DNA of 6,160 bases, taken from contig DAOVTR010000103.1 in the NCBI GenBank assembly GCA_030633015.1, forward strand, positions 1 through 6,160, given 5' to 3'. The translations under genes and the position numbers were made by a program. The DNA comes from Bdellovibrionales bacterium (GTDB lineage: Bacteria > Bdellovibrionota > Bacteriovoracia > Bacteriovoracales > Bacteriovoracaceae). A model generated the notes under the pieces. It was not told the origin of the DNA. It searched no databases and worked only from the letters and a program-made list of their open reading frames with translations. Positions within the stretch are counted from its first letter, which is position 1. Every line of letters starts with the position of its first letter. Shown here piece by piece: positions 1-5,342 of this stretch.

Positions 1-1
1 A

Positions 2-358
2 GTTTCTTTTTTTGAAAATAATGAAATTGAACAAGCAATAAAAGTTTTTAAAAAAATTCAAAAAAATGCTTCTCATATTTATTATGTCAAATCATTTTAT
101 TTTTTAGGAATGTGTAATTTTGAAACAAAACAATGGCAAATTGCAATAAATATTTGGAAGCAATATATTAAATTAGAAAAAAGAAAAGATAATGTTGTTC
201 AAGCAAAATTTCTAATGGCAAATGCTTATGAAACAATGGAAAAACTTAAAAAAGCTTATGATATTTATTATTCTATTTTAGGAGAATATCCAAATACAGA
301 AGTTATAAAAAATAGATTAAACACTATTTATGAGAGAAAAATTGCTAGAAAAAGGTAG
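2..358 (+). CDS. Tetratricopeptide-repeat (TPR) protein, 3' part only
   Basis: The reading frame is open from the first full codon at position 2, so the gene starts outside the window; the ATG at 110 is internal. The visible 118 residues form helix pairs typical of TPR/Sel1-like solenoids: an AIKVFKKI helix, a YFLGMCNFETKQWQIAINIW pair, and a FLMANAYETMEKLKKAYDIY pair followed by YPNTEVIKNRL. Such repeats mediate protein-protein contacts; in Gram-negatives they are common in envelope assembly and cell-division helper proteins, but no specific partner can be named. The protein ends in a basic tail (ERKIARKR). Its last 29 bases overlap the start of the next gene, so translation is probably coupled and it belongs to the atp operon transcript. 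GC is only about 21%, lower than the atp genes, reflecting a Lys/Asn/Ile/Tyr-rich composition. The repeat call is good; the function is unknown. Confidence 0.75.
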   Translation, partial: VSFFENNEIEQAIKVFKKIQKNASHIYYVKSFYFLGMCNFETKQWQIAINIWKQYIKLEKRKDNVVQAKFLMANAYETMEKLKKAYDIYYSILGEYPNTEVIKNRLNTIYERKIARKR

Positions 359-557
359 TATATTTAAAAGAAAATGGGCAAAAGTTTTAGGACTTAGCTT
401 AAGCTTACCGTCAACAATTTTTGCCGGAGCAATTATCGCGTCGCAACTTGTCAACAATGGCGTTATGAGAAGATCTGTTGCATATGGTATATTTATTTTT
501 TTAGTAACCGGAAATTTAATATTAATAATTTATTATGGCCTTAGAAACAAAAATTAA
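330..557 (+). CDS. atpZ: AtpZ-like small ATP synthase-associated membrane protein
   Basis: This 75-residue protein has a short basic N-terminus (residues 1-18) and two predicted membrane helices (about 19-41 and 50-69) separated by a short loop carrying two arginines. That size and hairpin topology, together with its position directly upstream of atpI and atpB, match the AtpZ/AtpI family of accessory proteins, which accompany Fo genes and have been linked to c-ring assembly or to Mg2+/Ca2+ transport. The assignment relies on topology and context more than on a strict motif. It overlaps the upstream TPR gene by 29 bases and the next gene by 23. The ATG at 330 has no clear Shine-Dalgarno; a TTG at 342 preceded by GAGAG is an alternative start that would lose four residues. 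Expression by translational coupling is likely. Confidence 0.65.
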   Translation: MREKLLEKGSIFKRKWAKVLGLSLSLPSTIFAGAIIASQLVNNGVMRRSVAYGIFIFLVTGNLILIIYYGLRNKN

Positions 558-906
558 TCTTAAAAAATATTTATTATTTTCAGTGCCAAGCACAGCGATT
601 TGTTTTCTTTTAAGCAAAAATAGTACTGAGATAGTAATAATTATGGTTGTGTATTTATCTACACTTTTTAATCAATATTTATTAGTAAAAGTTATCAGAG
701 ACTTAATTGATCCAGAGAAAAAAAAGAATAATTTGGTGCTTGTGACGCTGTTTGTTGTAAAAATGGTAGTAATACTGGCGGCACTATCTTTGAGTGTACA
801 TTTTATGGGCAAAAGAGTAATAATACCCCTATTAAATTATGTTATTTTGATTTTTGTATTGATCGCAAGTCTTAAAAAGGTGAAAGGCAATGAAGATTGT
901 ATATAG
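535..906 (+). CDS. atpI: AtpI-like ATP synthase accessory protein
   Basis: The product is 123 residues long with about four hydrophobic helices (roughly 11-27, 31-51, 67-89 and 95-113) and a charged middle loop (RDLIDPEKKKNN). This is the size and topology of AtpI ('ATP synthase I'), the non-structural protein encoded first in many atp operons and thought to assist c-ring assembly in the inner membrane. Sequence conservation in this family is poor, so the call depends on its location immediately before atpB and after the AtpZ-like gene. It overlaps the gene before by 23 bases and atpB by 17 bases. No strong ribosome-binding site precedes the ATG at 535, which again suggests coupling to upstream translation. 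Confidence 0.65.
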   Translation: MALETKINLKKYLLFSVPSTAICFLLSKNSTEIVIIMVVYLSTLFNQYLLVKVIRDLIDPEKKKNNLVLVTLFVVKMVVILAALSLSVHFMGKRVIIPLLNYVILIFVLIASLKKVKGNEDCI

Positions 907-1699
907 TTTATTTATGCTCTTGTTTACTCCTCAGCTTTTTGCTTCTGAAGGAGGATATCTTTGGTTAGGGTCTTTATCTAACTCCTTAAATATTTCAGAA
1001 CATGTTGTGACTTTTGTTTTCGTTGGATTAATTTTAATTTGCTGTGCGCTTTTGTATAGATCAAAACTTTCAAAAGTTACAAATGTTGCAATCCCTGATA
1101 AAGGAATTACTTTTCGAAATTTTGTAGAAACTTACGGTCAATTTATTTATAACCAGTGTAAAACAATTATTGGTGAAAAAAATGGCCCAGCATATTTTCC
1201 ATTAATGGCGGCATTTTTTATTGTGATCTTTTTTTCCAATTTGATTGGGTTAATTCCTGGTTTTATGCCACCGACTCAACATTTAAGTACAACATTTGCT
1301 TTAGGGATTTTTTCTTTTATTTATTATAATATAATAGGTTGTAAGGAGATGGGAGTTGTAAACTATATTAAACATTTTGCAGGTCCAGTTTGGTATGCAG
1401 CAGTTTTAATATTTCCTTTAGAAATAATATCAAATCTCTTTAGGCCATTTACACTTGCATTAAGGCTTAGAGGAAATATGATGGGAGACCATCTTGTCTT
1501 GGGAGTCTTTGCTGATATTATTCCAGGAAAAATGCCTGAAATTTATGGAATAATAACATCCTTAATTGCGCCTATACCCTTTTATCTTTTAGGACTTTTA
1601 GTTTGTTTTATTCAGGCATTTGTTTTTACAATGCTTTCAATTGTATACATTAGCTTGGTTATGCACCACGATCATGGAGAGCATAGCGAGGCCCATTAA
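890..1699 (+). CDS. atpB: ATP synthase Fo subunit a
   Basis: Subunit a forms the ion half-channels of the membrane sector and works against the c-ring. The 269-residue protein has the expected hydrophobic helices and the hallmark fourth-helix segment LALRLRGNMMGDHLVLG at residues 189-205. R192 matches the essential arginine (E. coli R210) and N196 matches N214. The last helix contains IQAFVFTMLSIVYI with Q242 at the position of E. coli Q252. Other family signatures include SNLIGLIPGF (116-125). The N-terminus (1-18) looks like a signal peptide ending LFA-SEGG, and the C-terminus is His/Asp/Glu rich (MHHDHGEHSEAH). The ATG at 890 is preceded at 9 bases by an AAAAAGG Shine-Dalgarno (874-880), inside atpI. 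It is cotranscribed with atpE downstream. Confidence 0.97.
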   Translation: MKIVYSLFMLLFTPQLFASEGGYLWLGSLSNSLNISEHVVTFVFVGLILICCALLYRSKLSKVTNVAIPDKGITFRNFVETYGQFIYNQCKTIIGEKNGPAYFPLMAAFFIVIFFSNLIGLIPGFMPPTQHLSTTFALGIFSFIYYNIIGCKEMGVVNYIKHFAGPVWYAAVLIFPLEIISNLFRPFTLALRLRGNMMGDHLVLGVFADIIPGKMPEIYGIITSLIAPIPFYLLGLLVCFIQAFVFTMLSIVYISLVMHHDHGEHSEAH

Positions 1700-1714
1700 T
1701 ATTAGGAGTTATTT

Positions 1715-2005
1715 ATGAAAAAAGTATTTTATGTTTTAGGACTTATGATTTTAACAACAGCAGCAATGGCATCAGAAGGAGCAGCTGGAGCACAATCATA
1801 TACCAATTTTGGATATTTTATTGCTATGGGGCTTGCTGCTCTTGGTGGTACTCTTGGTCAATCAAAAGCAGCCTCTGCGGCCCTTGAAGGAATTGCTAGA
1901 AATCCAAATGCAGCAGATAAGGTATTTACACCAATGCTTTTAGGTCTTGCTTTTATGGAATCACTTGTAATTTTTACTTTGATTTCTATTTTTATCGCAA
2001 GATAA
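1715..2005 (+). CDS. atpE: ATP synthase Fo subunit c (c-ring protein)
   Basis: Subunit c is the hairpin protein that assembles into the rotating ion-carrying ring. The 96-residue product has an extra N-terminal segment (1-19, ending AMA-SEGA) that resembles a cleavable signal peptide, then two membrane helices joined by the polar loop ARNPNAAD (R62, N63, P64). The ion-carrying carboxylate is E82 in LAFMESLVIF. The first helix carries Q49, exactly 13 residues before R62, the spacing of the Na+-liganding glutamine Q32 to R45 in Ilyobacter. Residue S83 after E82 also matches the Na+-type pattern, but L84 replaces the usual threonine. The glycine ladder of helix 1 is partly replaced (T47, S50, S54). 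A clear AGGAG at 1704-1708 precedes the ATG. It is the last gene of the operon, closed by a terminator. Confidence 0.97.
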   Translation: MKKVFYVLGLMILTTAAMASEGAAGAQSYTNFGYFIAMGLAALGGTLGQSKAASAALEGIARNPNAADKVFTPMLLGLAFMESLVIFTLISIFIAR

Positions 2006-2008
2006 AAT
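1979..2008 (+). promoter_or_regulatory. Candidate sigma70-type promoter for the 2069 gene
   Basis: A TTGATT box (1979-1984) and a TAAAAT box (2003-2008) are separated by 18 bases at the very end of atpE. If used, transcription would start near 2015 and pass through the atpE terminator hairpin, placing that hairpin in the leader of the downstream gene. In DNA this AT-rich, chance matches are common, so this is only a suggestion. Confidence 0.3.
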
Positions 2009-2028
2009 ATATATTTTAAGTATATTTA

Positions 2029-2057
2029 GGGGGGGATTGTATCTCCCCCTTTTTTTT
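2029..2057 (+). terminator. Intrinsic terminator after atpE
   Basis: A GGGGGGGA arm (2029-2036) pairs with TCTCCCCC (2042-2049) over eight positions with one G-U wobble and a five-base loop. It is followed directly by eight T residues (2050-2057). It lies 24 bases after the atpE stop and ends the TPR-atpZ-atpI-atpB-atpE transcript. The Shine-Dalgarno of the next gene (GGAG, 2058-2061) abuts the T-run. Confidence 0.9.
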
Positions 2058-2068
2058 GGAGTGTAGTT

Positions 2069-2749
2069 ATGAAAAAGATAATATTTATTTTTACTATTTT
2101 ATTGTCATGCTCTAGTTTTGGATTTATTGGAAATATGAAACTTGGATACTCTGTAGGAATAACTAGCCTTAATGTTTTTTCTCAATTTTCAGACTACTCT
2201 TCATATTATCTTTCTAATATTGGAACTTCATCAATTACAACAGAAGAAAAATATAGTCTTGGTGGAATTTATACATCAGTATTTGCTTACTTATATGAAA
2301 CAGATTCATGGTCTCTGAAAGGATCAGGAGGACTGTCACTGCTTATATCTTCAGAATATGATTATGAAGTAGGAATCTATGAGGGATCAGGAGATGCCAC
2401 TGCAATGGAGTTGGATATCTCCAGTATATATGCTTATCATTATAATAAGTTTATAGATTTTAAAATAAAAATGGGTCTTTCATATTTATCAATCTGGGCA
2501 AGCGAACCAGACGAAAGGCCTCTAGGTTCCTATAGAGATTGGTTTTATGATGGAGATTTTGAGCTGGGAACAATGAATGCACATTTTGCTCCGGGAATAA
2601 GTTTTAAATTTCAAGAACTATTTTCAATAGATGCTTACTATAGAATATTGTTGGCAAACTTAAGTGGCTATATTGATTATGGACAAAATCCACAGTTGGA
2701 AGATCTTAATATTACAAGTTATGGCATTGAAGTTTCTATGTTGTTTTAA
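2069..2749 (+). CDS. Uncharacterised secreted protein, probable outer-membrane beta-barrel
   Basis: I do not recognise the family. The 226-residue product begins with a signal peptide (MKKIIFIFTILLSCSSFG). The remainder is rich in Tyr, Ser, Gly, Phe and acidic residues, in short amphipathic stretches of alternating polar and hydrophobic residues, for example LGYSVGITSLNVFSQF, SLKGSGGLSLLISSEY and SIDAYYRILLANLSGY. The chain ends in IEVSMLF, with the terminal phenylalanine favoured by the BAM machinery for outer-membrane barrels. An 8-10-strand barrel is plausible for this length. The LLSC at residues 11-14 is a weak lipobox, so a lipoprotein is an alternative. The ATG at 2069 has GGAG seven bases upstream. 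The gene starts only 11 bases after the atpE terminator, and its 3' end overlaps lgt tail-to-tail by 14 bases. A functional link to ATP synthase is not implied. Confidence 0.75.
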   Translation: MKKIIFIFTILLSCSSFGFIGNMKLGYSVGITSLNVFSQFSDYSSYYLSNIGTSSITTEEKYSLGGIYTSVFAYLYETDSWSLKGSGGLSLLISSEYDYEVGIYEGSGDATAMELDISSIYAYHYNKFIDFKIKMGLSYLSIWASEPDERPLGSYRDWFYDGDFELGTMNAHFAPGISFKFQELFSIDAYYRILLANLSGYIDYGQNPQLEDLNITSYGIEVSMLF

Positions 2750-3509
2750 TTCTTTTATATAGAAGATAAAATCCAAGCAAAATGAGAGGCAAACTTAAAA
2801 TTTGCCCCATATTAATAAACATAGAATTTTCAAAAGAAACTTGAACTTCTTTAAAATATTCTATAAAAAATCTAAAAGTGAAACTTAAAATCATTGCGAT
2901 AGATAAGATAATTCCAGTTTTCCATTTTTCAACATATTTAAAGCGCAAAAGATATAAAATTATTGCAACAGAAAAATAACCCAAAAATTCATAAAGGGCC
3001 GTAGGGTGTCTTGGTATATTATCTATATGAGTAAAGATAAACGACCAGGCAACATCTGTCTGGGTACCTAAAATTTCAGAATTAAAAAGGTTACCAAGTC
3101 GAATAAAAGATCCAGTTAAGATGGCAGGAGCAGCTAAAAGATCGGCCAGCCAAAAAAACTTAATATCTCTGTTTTTTTTGAGAAAAAGTAGAGTAGTAAT
3201 TGTTATACCAATATATCCTCCATGGCTTGCGAGTCCTCCTTTCCAAAATTGAAGTATTTCAAAAGGATTTTGCAAAAAGTATATTGGTTCATAAAAAAAA
3301 CAGTGGCCTAATCTTGCTCCAATAAGAGTTCCTAAAAAAATATGATTTAAAAGACTTGAAAGATGATCATTGTTTTTTCCAATTTTTTTTAAAAAGTATC
3401 CAACGTATAAGTATCCAAGTGAAAATCCTAAAAAAAACATTAATCCGTACCAGCGTGGGGCCACAAAACCAAGTTTAAATATTTCAGGATTCATATTCCA
3501 TTCAATCAT
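2736..3509 (-). CDS. lgt: Phosphatidylglycerol:prolipoprotein diacylglyceryl transferase
   Basis: Lgt moves the diacylglyceryl group of phosphatidylglycerol to the lipobox cysteine of prolipoproteins, the first step of lipoprotein maturation in the inner membrane. The 257-residue length and about seven membrane helices fit the family. Visible signatures are GARLGHCFFYEP (R66), GGLASHGGYIG with H96 matching E. coli H103, the Lgt signature FIRLGNLFNSEILG (R137, N140, N143, E145, matching E. coli R143/N146), RHPTALYE (167-174), RFFIEYFKE with R213 matching E. coli R239, and NMGQILSLP. No key residue is missing. The ATG at 3507-3509 lacks a clear Shine-Dalgarno. A second ATG five codons later is possible but no better supported. 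The gene is convergent with the 2069 gene (14-base overlap) and divergent from the ribbon-helix-helix gene, so it is probably transcribed alone. Confidence 0.97.
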   Translation of the reverse strand: MIEWNMNPEIFKLGFVAPRWYGLMFFLGFSLGYLYVGYFLKKIGKNNDHLSSLLNHIFLGTLIGARLGHCFFYEPIYFLQNPFEILQFWKGGLASHGGYIGITITTLLFLKKNRDIKFFWLADLLAAPAILTGSFIRLGNLFNSEILGTQTDVAWSFIFTHIDNIPRHPTALYEFLGYFSVAIILYLLRFKYVEKWKTGIILSIAMILSFTFRFFIEYFKEVQVSFENSMFINMGQILSLPLILLGFYLLYKRIKTT

Positions 3510-3560
3510 TTTATTACATTATTTATTTTATCTGCAATAATCAAGGCGTTGGGCATTAAG

Positions 3561-3605
3561 TAAAGAAAGTTTTTCTTTATAGAAAATAAATTAATAATTT
3601 CTTTA
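3561..3605. repeat. Three copies of TTTCTTTA, two of them a palindrome; putative operator
   Basis: The 121-base gap between lgt and the divergent gene holds TAAAGAAA (3561-3568), its exact inverse TTTCTTTA (3572-3579) after a three-base spacer, and a further TTTCTTTA (3598-3605). The inverted pair followed by a direct repeat is the sort of arrangement bound by ribbon-helix-helix repressors, one of which is encoded 26 bases downstream. Operator function is inferred; AT-rich low-complexity sequence can produce such repeats by chance. I see no confident promoter here in either direction: a TTTACA at 3602-3607 has no acceptable -10 box at the right distance. Confidence 0.35.
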
Positions 3606-3630
3606 CACTTTGTGCACATGATGAAAAGAT

Positions 3631-3837
3631 ATGAAGGTGCAAAAGAGAATAGTAATAACGACAAGTGATTTAAAAAAAGATTTGAAGCCTAAAACTACAT
3701 TGGTAAACTTCAGAATTGAAGATACCTTGTATAGGACTTTTCAACAGTATTGTCAGTCAGAACTGGAAACAGGTGTTTCTGATGTGCTTAGAAAAGTTAT
3801 TAAAACACTTTGTGAAAAAAGTGGTTATTTAAGATGA
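3631..3837 (+). CDS. Small ribbon-helix-helix (Arc/CopG-like) DNA-binding protein
   Basis: The 68-residue product has a basic N-terminal arm (1-21), a predicted beta strand TLVNFRI (23-29), helix A from about 30 to 45 (EDTLYRTFQQYCQSEL), a turn ETGVS (46-50) and helix B 50-62 (SDVLRKVIKTLCEK). This is the ribbon-helix-helix fold of Arc/MetJ/CopG repressors, which bind DNA as dimers through the paired strands; residues N26 and R28 would face the DNA. The family includes plasmid copy-control proteins, antitoxins and general regulators. No toxin gene is adjacent, so a stand-alone regulator is more likely. An in-frame TGA at 3622-3624 makes the ATG at 3631 the earliest start; its Shine-Dalgarno is weak. 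It is followed by a strong terminator, so it is likely monocistronic, and it may control itself and lgt through the repeats upstream. Confidence 0.75.
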   Translation: MKVQKRIVITTSDLKKDLKPKTTLVNFRIEDTLYRTFQQYCQSELETGVSDVLRKVIKTLCEKSGYLR

Positions 3838-3858
3838 TGTAAGAGACGTTGTTCAGTT

Positions 3859-3899
3859 GAGGCCCATAGACAAGGAAGTCTATGGGCCTCTTTTTATTT
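3859..3899 (+). terminator. Intrinsic terminator with a perfect 13-bp stem
   Basis: GAGGCCCATAGAC (3859-3871) pairs perfectly with GTCTATGGGCCTC (3878-3890) around a six-base loop (AAGGAA), followed by TTTTTATTT. It terminates the ribbon-helix-helix gene. On the minus strand the stem follows the aldehyde dehydrogenase stop but is then followed by TCAAC rather than a T-run, so termination from that side would be weaker. Confidence 0.92.
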
Positions 3900-3903
3900 G
3901 ATA

Positions 3904-5274
3904 TTATGCTTCGTAGATATTGTATGCTTTAAGATTTGTAAATTCTCTTACTCCATATTTTGAAAGCTCTCTTCCTACTCCACTCATCTTAACTCCACCA
4001 AATGGCATTCTTGGGTCTGACTTGGTAAATGAGTTTACAAAAACACTTCCACAGTTAATTCCTCGAGCAACTTTTTCTGCTCGATCAAGATTTTTACTCC
4101 AAACACAACCACCAAGGCCATACTCTGTAGCATTTGCCATCTCAATTGCTTCTTCGTCTGTTTTAACAGTGTATATTGGAGCAACAGGACCAAAGACCTC
4201 TTCTGTCATTACTTTCATATCTTTTGTAATATTTGTAAGGAGGGTACATTCAAAAAAAGCACCTGGTTTATTAATTCTAGATCCTCCACACAGAACTTTT
4301 GCCCCCTTGGCAATTGCATCTTGAGTTTGATCTTCAATTTCATCAATTGCACTTTGAGAATATACTGGTCCCATTTGAGTATTTGGATCCATTGGATCAC
4401 CAACAACTCTCTTTTTAATTTCTGCAGCACATTTTGTTGCAAATTCTTCTGCAACTTTTTCCATGACAATGAATCTTTTACCAGCAATACAGCTTTGTCC
4501 TGAGTTTTGAAGTCTTGCTTGGGCTGCACTTACAGCAGCTTTATCAATGTCGGCATCATCTAAAACAACGTAAGGATCAGATCCGCCAAGTTCTAATACT
4601 ACTTTTTTAAGATATTTTCCGGCGATGGCACCAATTTTTTGACCAACTGCGGTTGAACCAGTCAGAGATATCCCTTCAATTTTGGGTGACTCAATAAGTT
4701 TTTCAACATTTTTATGATTTGTAATAATGGTTGTAAAAATATTTTTTGGAAAGCCTGCCTCAATAAAAAGATCTTGAAGTTTTAGAGCACTTTCTGGAAC
4801 ATTATTAGAGTGTTTAAGCATAGAAACGTTTCCGGCCATAATTCCAGGAATAGCAAATCTAATGGCCTGCCAAAATGGGTAGTTCCAAGGCATTATGCAT
4901 AAAACAACGCCAAGGGGTTCGTAGCGAACAATGTGTTTTAGTCCATCAGCTTCAACAGATTCTTCAGCAAGCCACTCTTCTGACTTTTCAGCATAAACTT
5001 CACAAAGCCAAGCGCTTTTTTCTACCTCGCCTTTAGCTTCAGCTAGGCTTTTACCCATTTCTTCAGTGATTGTTTTTGCATAAACATCAATATTTTTTCT
5101 TAATACTGTTGCAAGATTTGCAACATGTTTAGCCCGTTCAGAGATTGGAAGTTTACTCCAATCTAAAAATGCATTATGAGAGTTATTTAACTTATCCTCT
5201 ACTTCTTGATAAGATTCGTAATTATAATCTTTTAATTTTTCTCCTGTCGCAGGATTAATTGTATGAAAATCCAT
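3904..5274 (-). CDS. NAD(P)-dependent aldehyde dehydrogenase, succinate-semialdehyde dehydrogenase type
   Basis: The enzyme oxidises an aldehyde to a carboxylate with NAD(P)+; the closest resemblance is to the short (~455-460 residue) Sad/GabD1 group that converts succinate semialdehyde to succinate, linking GABA/glutamate breakdown to the TCA cycle. Numbered from the start chosen here (456 residues): PWNY with N131, K154 in LLKH-like MLKHSNNVP, the GSTAVG cofactor motif (206-211), E228 in LELGGSDP, the nucleophile C262 in GQSCIAGKR, and E359 in EEVFGP. All catalytic positions are present. The frame remains open 39 bases further to an ATG at 5313, but AGGAGG (5279-5284) lies just before the ATG at 5274, and the promoter upstream would start transcription near 5307, so 5274 is the true start. 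Exact substrate is inferred from family resemblance only. No GABA transaminase gene is adjacent. Confidence 0.93.
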   Translation of the reverse strand: MDFHTINPATGEKLKDYNYESYQEVEDKLNNSHNAFLDWSKLPISERAKHVANLATVLRKNIDVYAKTITEEMGKSLAEAKGEVEKSAWLCEVYAEKSEEWLAEESVEADGLKHIVRYEPLGVVLCIMPWNYPFWQAIRFAIPGIMAGNVSMLKHSNNVPESALKLQDLFIEAGFPKNIFTTIITNHKNVEKLIESPKIEGISLTGSTAVGQKIGAIAGKYLKKVVLELGGSDPYVVLDDADIDKAAVSAAQARLQNSGQSCIAGKRFIVMEKVAEEFATKCAAEIKKRVVGDPMDPNTQMGPVYSQSAIDEIEDQTQDAIAKGAKVLCGGSRINKPGAFFECTLLTNITKDMKVMTEEVFGPVAPIYTVKTDEEAIEMANATEYGLGGCVWSKNLDRAEKVARGINCGSVFVNSFTKSDPRMPFGGVKMSGVGRELSKYGVREFTNLKAYNIYEA

Positions 5275-5278
5275 AGGT

Positions 5279-5284
5279 CCTCCT
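5279..5284 (-). promoter_or_regulatory. Shine-Dalgarno that fixes the aldehyde dehydrogenase start
   Basis: The minus strand reads AGGAGG followed by four bases and then the ATG at 5274. This is the strongest ribosome-binding site in the window and favours the shorter protein beginning MDFHTINPATGE over the 13-residue-longer frame. Confidence 0.85.
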
Positions 5285-5313
5285 TTTAGTGTAGTGAATG
5301 TAAAAAGTGACAT

Positions 5314-5342
5314 ATTCTACTTCTACAGTCTTAGGAGGTCAA
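5314..5342 (-). promoter_or_regulatory. Sigma70-type promoter of the aldehyde dehydrogenase gene
   Basis: On the minus strand, TTGACC (5342-5337) and TAGAAT (5319-5314) are separated by exactly 17 bases; each box matches five of six consensus positions. Transcription should begin near 5307, giving a leader of about 33 bases. The -35 box lies within the last codons of the methyltransferase frame, so the dehydrogenase has its own promoter although it lies only 56 bases downstream. Confidence 0.7.

Noticed and set aside
3516..3544. TTGATT/TAATGT with a 17-base spacer as an lgt promoter on the minus strand
   Set aside because: The -10 box is a poor match, and transcription would begin at about the start codon itself.
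3561..3579. The palindrome as an intrinsic terminator
   Set aside because: The stem is all A/T apart from one C-G pair, no T-run follows, and it lies upstream of both flanking genes.
3602..3630. TTTACA as a -35 box for the ribbon-helix-helix gene
   Set aside because: At 17 bases the -10 position reads AAAGAT and directly abuts the start codon, leaving no leader or ribosome-binding site.
3618..3668. Short leader-like frame (16 codons, beginning with two ATG) overlapping the start of the ribbon-helix-helix gene
   Set aside because: It has no Shine-Dalgarno and no run of regulatory codons; a chance frame in AT-rich DNA is more likely.
3631..3837. Antitoxin of a toxin-antitoxin pair
   Set aside because: The small protein has an antitoxin-like fold, but a strong terminator follows at once and no toxin-sized gene is adjacent on the same strand.
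3920..4529. Open frames on the plus strand (3920-4324, 4321-4503) and in another minus frame (4215-4529)
   Set aside because: They lie entirely inside the aldehyde dehydrogenase, which has full family conservation; their translations show no domain and no ribosome-binding site.
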